Shown here piece by piece: positions 39,783 to 45,313 of a stretch of DNA of 45,313 bases. Location of the stretch: NCBI GenBank assembly GCA_964598695.1, contig CAZRDB010000015.1:1-45313 (forward strand), read 5' to 3'. The notes under the pieces were generated by a model. The model saw only the letters and a program-made list of their open reading frames with translations, did not search any database and was not told the DNA's origin. Each line of letters opens with the position of its first letter. Position 1 is the first letter of the stretch. Made by a program: the position numbers and the translations under genes. The stretch comes from CAZRDB01 sp964598695 (GTDB lineage: Bacteria > Armatimonadota > Zipacnadia > UBA1398).

Positions 39783-39863
39783 GGCGGGCGAGGTCGAACC
39801 CTACCGGGTCGGCCCCGGGGGGGGATCCGCCAGGGCTGGGACACACACGTAAGGAGACACGCA

Positions 39864-40511
39864 ATGCCCGACGCCATTCAGTTCGTGCGCAACTACGGCG
39901 ACCACTGCACCGACAAGGGCTTCCAGTTCGAGTTCCACTGCGACCGGTGCGGCTCCGGCTTCCGGACGCGGTTCGAGGCCTGGCTGACGGGGACGGTCAC
40001 CAGCGTGCTGGACGGCGCGAGCAGCCTCTTCGGTGGGGTCTTCGGGCGGGCGGCCGACGTCGGCGAACGCGTGAAGTCGGCCCAGTGGCAGAAGGCGCGC
40101 GACGCGGCGTTCGAGCGGGCCGTGGCCGAGCTGAAGCCGGAGTTCTTCCAGTGCCCGCGGTGCTCGAGTTGGGTCTGCCGGGCGAGCTGCTACAACGAGA
40201 AGAAGGGCCTGTGCAAGAACTGCGCGCCCGATCTCGGTGTGGAGATGGCGGCCGCGCAGGCCAACGAGTCGGTCCAGCAGATCTGGGCCCACGCCGCGAT
40301 GGCGGAGGAAGACAAGAAGCTCGCGACCGAGTACTGGCGCGAGGGGATCCGCGCGAACTGCCCCAAGTGTGAGGCCCCGCTCTCCGGCAACTCGAAGTTC
40401 TGCCCCGAGTGCGGCGCCTCGCTCAAGAGACCGGAGAACTGCGAGGGCTGCGGCGCGAAGCTCGACGACAACGCGAGGTTCTGCCCCGAGTGCGGGCAGA
40501 AGGTCGAGTAA
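39864..40511 (+). CDS. multi-zinc-ribbon protein
   Basis: 215 residues from ATG 39864 with AAGGAG upstream. Four or more Cys-x2-Cys knuckles are visible: HCDRCGSGF near the N-terminus, QCPRCSSWVC and LCKNCAP in the middle, then NCPKCEAPL, FCPECGASL, NCEGCGAKL and FCPECGQKVE as C-terminal double zinc ribbons. Between them is a soluble helical region (about 45-90) with GASSLFGGVFGRAADVGERVKSA. No enzyme motif is present. Such proteins probably act as structural or interaction modules. It lies 81 bases after the NadE-like gene and ends the plus-strand group. Confidence 0.75.
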   Translation: MPDAIQFVRNYGDHCTDKGFQFEFHCDRCGSGFRTRFEAWLTGTVTSVLDGASSLFGGVFGRAADVGERVKSAQWQKARDAAFERAVAELKPEFFQCPRCSSWVCRASCYNEKKGLCKNCAPDLGVEMAAAQANESVQQIWAHAAMAEEDKKLATEYWREGIRANCPKCEAPLSGNSKFCPECGASLKRPENCEGCGAKLDDNARFCPECGQKVE

Positions 40512-40578
40512 CAGCCCGCCCCCGTCTCACACCAGGGCGCTGCCCCACGCCGCCTTCGCGGCGCCGCCCGATCGCTCG

Positions 40579-42288
40579 CTACCCGAGGAAGACGAACGGG
40601 CCGGTGAGGGCGGGATCGCTCGGCGGAACGCGGAGGGTCTCCTCACGGCCGGCGACGCGGAGGAAGAGGGAGCCACTCCAGCAGTGGTAACCGTAGGCGA
40701 CCGCGAAGCCGCCCTCGTAACCGACCACGACGGGGAGCGCCTCGTTGAGCGCGAGGAACGCGTCGGTCCCGAGCCGCTCGCGCTCGGCCGCGTCGAGTGT
40801 GCCCGCTCCCTCCACACGCAGCGCGAGGCCACTCGCGGCTGAGACGGCGGCGGCACGGGCGGCGATGCCGGCGCTCGGGGGGACTGCCGCGAGCCACTCG
40901 GCGATCTCGGATTCGGGGCATGGGCGCCGGGTGGGGGCGAGCGCGGCCGCGAGGGCCGCCGCGAAGCCGTCGGCAGGGCTTGCCGCGAGCGGGGGGACGT
41001 CTCGGACCCAGGCGCCGTCGGTCCCCTGGCGGCCGAAGCACTCGGGCTCGCCGAGACCGGCGGCGATGCGCGCCTCGGCGGCGCGCACCAGCTCTTCCTC
41101 CTCGGGCGAAGCCGCCGGGAGTTCGTCGGGGCTCACACCGGCCCGGAGGAGAGCCCGCTCGATGTGCGCCGCGGCGCGGGCGTCCTGCAGGCGGAAATAG
41201 GCAACGATGCGGCGGAGATCCTCGCGCACCTCCGGTCGCGCGATGCGCGCGACGCGGGCCTGGAGGTCGCCGTGGGGGAGCGTCTGCCACAGGCGCCAGA
41301 CGAGGTCGTGGATCGCCTCGAACCGGCAGGAGGCCTCCGACAGCTCGGAGCGCGCCTCGGACAGGACCTCGGCGGCGGCGAGCAGGAAGATGTGGCCCCA
41401 GGCGCGGGCCTCGGCGATGTGGCCGCCGGCGCCGTCGTGCGACTCGAGGACCTTCTCGCGCAGGGCGCTGCCGAGCGCCAGGAGGATGCCCTCGTCGGCG
41501 AGATCGCCGCGCCACGCGGCATAGGCTTCCTGCGCCGCGGGCACGCCGCGGACGGAGGTCGTGCGGAGCTTGCGGAGCGCGTTCGCGAGAGCGTCGCGGT
41601 AGACTGCCGCACGCGGGGCCCGCTCGCGCGGGTCGCCGAGGAGGATCAGGCCCTGGAGGTCGGCGAACCAGGCCGGCTTGCGGAAGTAGCCTGGCTCCTC
41701 GGTCTCGAGCCCCTCAGCCTCGTCCTGGTGGAAGCTCCAGCCGAGAAGGGTCTCGCCACCGTCGTCGTAGCCCGCGATCACGCACGGCGCCGGGGGTCCG
41801 TGGAGGCCCAGGGCGATGGCGGGGCGGTCCGCGCGCAGGCTCTCGACGATGCGCTCGCGGTAGACTGCCTCGTCGTCGACGCCGCCGGGCAGGCCGAGCG
41901 AGGCGGCGTGCTTCGCGCGCAGGAGGATCTCGCAGCCGTAGCCGGCCGCCTCGAAGGCGCGGTGGATGGGCTCGAGCGGATCCTCGCCGATGAACTCCCA
42001 GGTCCAGGCCGTCTGGTCGCCCCACGAGCCGGGGCGCCAGGAGAAGGAGAACGCGTTCCCGGAGGCGCCCATGAGGAAGATGTGGAGTGCATGCCAGTCC
42101 TCGGAGTGCCGCATCAACCAGCTCTCACCGAGGTCGTCGCCGAGGTACTCGAGGCAGGAGCGGATGCAGGCCGTGAGGCAGTGGTCCTCGGGCGCACTGA
42201 CGCTCTGCTTGGGGTAGAAGCCGACGCGCGGGACTCCCTCGAGGACGAGGCGGGCGGGGACGGGCGACGAGCCGGCGGTCTGCGGCAT
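40579..42288 (-). CDS. BtrH-like/papain-like fold protein of unknown function
   Basis: 569 residues from ATG 42288 with GGAAGGTG five bases upstream. The N-terminal 200 residues resemble the BtrH N-terminal/C39-like fold: APEDHCLTACIRSCLEYLG with Cys37 and Cys41, FLMGASGNAFSFSWRPGSW, PIHRAFEAAGYGCEILLRAK, and a GWSFHQDE strand that may supply His. BtrH transfers an acyl group from a carrier protein in butirosin synthesis, so an acyl or peptidyl transfer role is conceivable near a carrier-protein gene. The middle (about 225-420) is helical and the end contains VVVGYEGGFAVAYGYHCW. No signal or membrane segment. Relation to BtrH is judged by eye and is tentative. Confidence 0.5.
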   Translation of the reverse strand: MPQTAGSSPVPARLVLEGVPRVGFYPKQSVSAPEDHCLTACIRSCLEYLGDDLGESWLMRHSEDWHALHIFLMGASGNAFSFSWRPGSWGDQTAWTWEFIGEDPLEPIHRAFEAAGYGCEILLRAKHAASLGLPGGVDDEAVYRERIVESLRADRPAIALGLHGPPAPCVIAGYDDGGETLLGWSFHQDEAEGLETEEPGYFRKPAWFADLQGLILLGDPRERAPRAAVYRDALANALRKLRTTSVRGVPAAQEAYAAWRGDLADEGILLALGSALREKVLESHDGAGGHIAEARAWGHIFLLAAAEVLSEARSELSEASCRFEAIHDLVWRLWQTLPHGDLQARVARIARPEVREDLRRIVAYFRLQDARAAAHIERALLRAGVSPDELPAASPEEEELVRAAEARIAAGLGEPECFGRQGTDGAWVRDVPPLAASPADGFAAALAAALAPTRRPCPESEIAEWLAAVPPSAGIAARAAAVSAASGLALRVEGAGTLDAAERERLGTDAFLALNEALPVVVGYEGGFAVAYGYHCWSGSLFLRVAGREETLRVPPSDPALTGPFVFLG

Positions 42289-42381
42289 GGGGCACCTTCC
42301 TCGGGCGGGAGTCGCCCGAGCGCGGCTCCGGGGAACGGGGTTCCCCGCAGTCGCACCCGGTCCCTGCTGCCGGCGGCGCGG

Positions 42382-43955
42382 TCACGGGCCTTGGGCCGGC
42401 AGGCGGTAGACCACCATCGACTCGTTGACCGCGACGGCGCCGGGGAAGTCGCCGAGGCGCTCGGCGTCCGGCAGCTCGGGTCGGCCGGTGTTCTCCGGGC
42501 TCGGGAAGCAGTCCGGGTAGCCGAGGACCAGCAGGGCCGCGGGGCGCCCTTCAACCGAGGCGGCCTCGCGCGCGCGGCGGGCGACCTCGGCGACGCTCCA
42601 GCCCGGCCCACGCGACTCCGCGAGCTGCCGGTTCCAGGTCGTGTAGCTGCGTGGAGCGCCGTACTCGTGTTTGGGGCCGTCCCCACGGGGGGGGGAAGGT
42701 AAGGGGGGTTGGGGGCCCCGTGGGACCAGGGGTACACCAAGGGGGCCCGGCGGNNNNNNNNNNGCCGGTTCCAGGTCGTGTAGCTGCGTGGAGCGCCGTA
42801 CTCGAGGTAGTGGGCCGACGCACGCTGTGCGGGACGGTACGGGAGGATGGAGGCGCCGAGGAAGCTCGGGTACACGACGAGGAGCGAGCGTCCCTCGGGG
42901 TCGTCCTCGGCCAGCAGGCGGGCGACGGCGCGGCCGGCGGAGTAGGGCCTGCTCCAGTGGGCCCGTACGGCGTCGATGCTCGGCACGAACCACCGGAGCA
43001 GCACCCACAGCAGTGCTGCGGACCAGGCGCAGGCGAGCCAACGCGGGCGCCAGTTGGCGCGCGGGCGCTCACGCTCGGCGATCCACGCGCAGGCGACGAA
43101 CAGGAGGTAGACCGTGCCCCGGTGCCACGGAAGACCGCCGTACTTGGTGATGAAGACGAGGACGACCGCGGTGCTGCCGAGACCGTAGACGAGGGCTGCG
43201 CGGGGGCTCGCGAGCAGCAGCAGCGCGCCGAGGACCGGCAGGAACTGCCGCCACTCGGCGAGGGGATCGAGCCGCCGCCATGCGCGAAGGTGCGGGGCGA
43301 GGTCGTCCGGGGGGAGCACCTGGAGTACGGCGAGCGCGAGACCGACGATCCAGGGAAGCAGCGGCGCGGCTCGCCGTCCGAGCGGCCCCTCTCCCTCGCG
43401 CAGCCGCTCGTAGGCGAGGACGAGGCCGAGAGCCGCCGCGAACAGCGTGGAGTGGACGTTCGTGTTCGCGAGCAGGGCCAGTACGGCAGCGTACAGCCAG
43501 GGGCGGTCGCGGCGCGCGGGGTGGAGGGTTGCGGCGAGGAACAGCAGGAGCATCGATAGGGTGTAGCTGCGCGCGACGACGCCGTACCACGCGAAGGGGA
43601 ACCAACCGAAGGCGATCAGTGCCGTCTCCCACGGTCGGAAGGGCGCGGCGAACGCGAGCAGGGCGATGGCGGCCGTTGCGAGCGCGACGTTCAGGGCGAG
43701 CATCGACGCGACGGGGAGCCCGGTGCGGGCGAGGGGCCGGAGGGTGAGGTGCCACAGGCCGGGGCTGCCCTCATAGCCCATCTGCCCGAGGAGGTGGGAG
43801 ATGGAAGGTGCGTCGCGGGCGAGGAGCCACGCCTGGCCCTCATCGCGCCAGATCTCGTGCCGGAGTGCGAGCAGCGCCGTGGCCGCCAGGTATGCGGCGG
43901 TCAACGCGACGGCGAAGGCCAGCCGGGGGTGGGAGCGGGCGGGGCGATCGTCCAT
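42382..43955 (-). CDS. multi-pass membrane protein, GT39/GT83-like (frame broken by assembly artefact)
   Basis: Starts at ATG 43955, six bases after the AMP-ligase stop. The N-terminal 400 residues have about ten membrane helices and an early EIWRDEGQAWLLARDAP segment, like the Asp/Glu-containing first loop of lipid-phosphate-sugar dependent glycosyltransferases (PMT/ArnT type). After EYGAPRSYTTWNR the sequence runs into 10 Ns and a spurious stretch; 42668-42804 are surplus. Dropping them restores one frame that continues RQLAESRGPGWSVAEVARRA and ends VYRLPAQGP at 42382. The true product would be about 478 residues. It probably transfers sugars on the outer face of the membrane. Confidence 0.7.
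42627..42804. repeat. assembly artefact: 41-base direct repeat flanking junk sequence and 10 N
   Basis: Bases 42627-42667 and 42764-42804 are identical 41-base copies. Between them lie a G-rich low-complexity run (42668-42753) and 10 Ns (42754-42763). The two copies are the overlapping ends of adjacent contigs that were joined with a gap instead of merged, and the G-rich run is a low-quality contig tail. Removing 137 bases restores the open frame of the membrane protein gene. Confidence 0.9.
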
Positions 43956-43961
43956 CGCCCT

Positions 43962-45313
43962 CTAGCCCCGCAGGGCGAGCTTGTCGATCTTGCCGGTCTG
44001 GCCCTTGGGCAGCGCCTCGTGGACGATCACCCGCTGGGGGACCTTGAAGTCCTCGAGCCGGGCGGCGCAGTGGCGGAGGATCTGCGGGGGCGTGAGTGCG
44101 GCGTCGGCGGCCAGGACGACGTGGGCCAGCACCGACTGGCCGAGCAGCTCGTCCTCCCCGGGCACGACGGCGGCCTCGACGATCCCGGGCAGGTCGTAGA
44201 GGACGTCCTCGACCTCCTTCGGGCTGACCTTCTGGCCCTTGCACTTGATGATGTCGTCCATCCGGCTGACGAAGGTGAGGTAGCCGTCGGCATCGACGCG
44301 GAAGAGGTCGCCGGTGTGGAGCATCAGCTCGCCGGGCACCGGGCCGGGCCGGAAGCGCCTGGCGCTCTCCTCGGGCAGTCTCCAGTAGCCGCGCATGACG
44401 TGGGAGCCGCGGACCACCAGCTCGCCGATCTCGCCCGGGGCGACGGGGTTGCCGTCAGCGTCGAGTACCCAGTGCTCCTGGTTGGGCATGCCGCGCCCGA
44501 CGGTCTCGGGGCGGGTGTCGGCATCCTCGGGCGCGAGGTAGGTGATGCGCTGGCACTCGGTCTGGCCGTACATACAGAAGAGGCGGGCGCGGGGAAATGC
44601 GGCGCGGAGATCGCGGACGCGCTGGGGGGGGATGCCGGCGCCGGCGTTGGTGAGGGTCCGCAGGTCGGGCAGTCCCTCCTCGGTGAAGCTCGCGAGGCGG
44701 AGCAGCGTGTTGAACAGGGTCGGAACTCCGGCGAGGACGGTGACGCGCTCGTCGCGCATCGTCTCGACCATCGGGTAGGGGAAGGCGACCCAGCGCTGGA
44801 GGACGAGGCAGGCGCCGGTGAGGGCCGCCGTGAGAAGCTGGGAGAGGCCGTAGCCCGAGTTGAGCGGGAGGATACCGGCGAGGACATCGGACTCGGTGGC
44901 GCCGAGGTAGCCGGCGATGGTGCGCGTGACGGAGACGACGTTCCAGTGGGCCTCCATCACGCCCTTGGGCTTGCCGGTGGAGCCCGAGGTGTATACGAGG
45001 GCGGCGAGGTCCTGGTCGATGGCGCGGGTGGCGGGCGGGCCCTCGGCCTCCAGCAGGTCTCCATAGCGCAGCGCATGGCACGGGACGTCGGGCTGGCCGT
45101 CGGTCCAGACGACCGCCGGGGCCTCGGGCAGGTCGTGGAGCGCCTCGGCGACGACCGGGGCGTGGCTCGCGTCGGTCACGAGCAGGCGGGCCTCGCAGTC
45201 GGCGAGGATGTAGCGGAGTCCCGCGGCCCGGAGGGAGGGGCTCACGCAGACGAAGACGCCGTCGGCCTCGAGGGTGGCCCAGATGGCAGCGACGGCCGGG
45301 ATGCAGTTCTCCA
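43962..45313 (-). CDS. AMP-forming acyl/aminoacyl ligase (5' end outside window)
   Basis: The frame enters from the right edge (ENCIPAVAAIWATLEADGVF, then PSLRAAGLRYILADC) and ends at 43962, about 450 residues visible. ANL-superfamily motifs: LVYTSGSTGKPKGVMEAH (A3), MYGQTECQRI (A5), LHTGDLF (A7), RMDDIIKCKGQKVSPKEVE (A8) and PKGQTGKIDK with the C-terminal lysine (A10). The enzyme adenylates a carboxylate and transfers it to CoA or a carrier protein, here perhaps the acyl carrier encoded at 38557. Similar ligases occur with exosortase-A-type polysaccharide loci. It leads an apparent operon with the membrane protein gene 6 bases downstream. The start codon lies outside the window. Confidence 0.92.
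   Translation of the reverse strand, partial: ENCIPAVAAIWATLEADGVFVCVSPSLRAAGLRYILADCEARLLVTDASHAPVVAEALHDLPEAPAVVWTDGQPDVPCHALRYGDLLEAEGPPATRAIDQDLAALVYTSGSTGKPKGVMEAHWNVVSVTRTIAGYLGATESDVLAGILPLNSGYGLSQLLTAALTGACLVLQRWVAFPYPMVETMRDERVTVLAGVPTLFNTLLRLASFTEEGLPDLRTLTNAGAGIPPQRVRDLRAAFPRARLFCMYGQTECQRITYLAPEDADTRPETVGRGMPNQEHWVLDADGNPVAPGEIGELVVRGSHVMRGYWRLPEESARRFRPGPVPGELMLHTGDLFRVDADGYLTFVSRMDDIIKCKGQKVSPKEVEDVLYDLPGIVEAAVVPGEDELLGQSVLAHVVLAADAALTPPQILRHCAARLEDFKVPQRVIVHEALPKGQTGKIDKLALRG

Noticed and set aside
42668..42753. G-rich stretch as a G-quadruplex or regulatory element
   Set aside because: It is flanked by duplicated contig ends and Ns and disrupts a gene, so it is best explained as a low-quality assembly tail.

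Overview
The window is about 70% GC, densely packed with genes and free of tRNA, rRNA and CRISPR. Two 10-N gaps and one visible misjoin suggest a draft, probably metagenomic, assembly. The host genes (paired LytR-CpsA-Psr proteins beside rsfS and nadD, a GH172/DUF2961 protein, a Tat-exported Gfo/Idh/MocA protein, DUF2752, zinc-ribbon proteins with Pro/Ala-rich tails, a Wza-like protein with six SLBB repeats) fit an uncultured lineage such as Armatimonadota or Planctomycetota. That placement is an inference from gene content; no marker RNA is present.

Region 1 (1-398) is the nearly complete end of an IscU/NifU-like scaffold protein. Region 2 (about 571-12510, plus strand) is a tailed-phage structural block: a portal-like fragment, prohead protease, decoration protein, major capsid protein, connector, tail tube, tail-assembly chaperone with a candidate -1 frameshift, DNA methyltransferase, tail hub, small accessory protein, Asp-box protein and two fibre genes split by one in-frame TAA. 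No terminase, integrase, replication or lysis gene is visible, and no tape-measure gene lies between chaperone and hub. I read it as a left-truncated prophage remnant or a domesticated particle cluster whose remaining genes are still open.

Region 3 (12528-20000, mostly minus) holds housekeeping and envelope genes: a small coiled-coil protein coupled to an HD-GYP response regulator, a GH172 protein, a TPR membrane protein, RsfS, two LCP attachment enzymes, TatA (plus strand) and NadD.

Region 4 (20000-30640, minus) is a polysaccharide export locus: glycosyltransferase, Wzx-type flippase, second glycosyltransferase, Wzc-like co-polymerase/kinase with an altered Walker A, and a six-SLBB Wza-like protein, followed by zinc-ribbon and DUF2752 membrane proteins. 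Region 5 (30898-40511, plus) carries an exported oxidoreductase-fold protein, a GT2, a Wzy/WaaL-type protein, a galacturonokinase-like sugar-1-kinase, a nucleotidyltransferase, a tandem alpha/beta-hydrolase, an acyl carrier protein, a NadE-like enzyme and a zinc-ribbon protein. Region 6 (40579-45313, minus) has a BtrH-like protein, a multi-pass membrane protein broken by an assembly artefact, and an AMP-forming acyl/aminoacyl ligase running off the end.

Together regions 4-6 look like one exopolysaccharide system: sugar activation (kinase plus nucleotidyltransferase), an acyl or aminoacyl modification branch (ligase, carrier protein, NadE-like enzyme, two-domain hydrolase) resembling accessory genes of exosortase-A-type loci, glycan assembly, flipping, polymerisation and export. 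The nearby LCP proteins could attach the product to the cell wall. No exosortase is visible.
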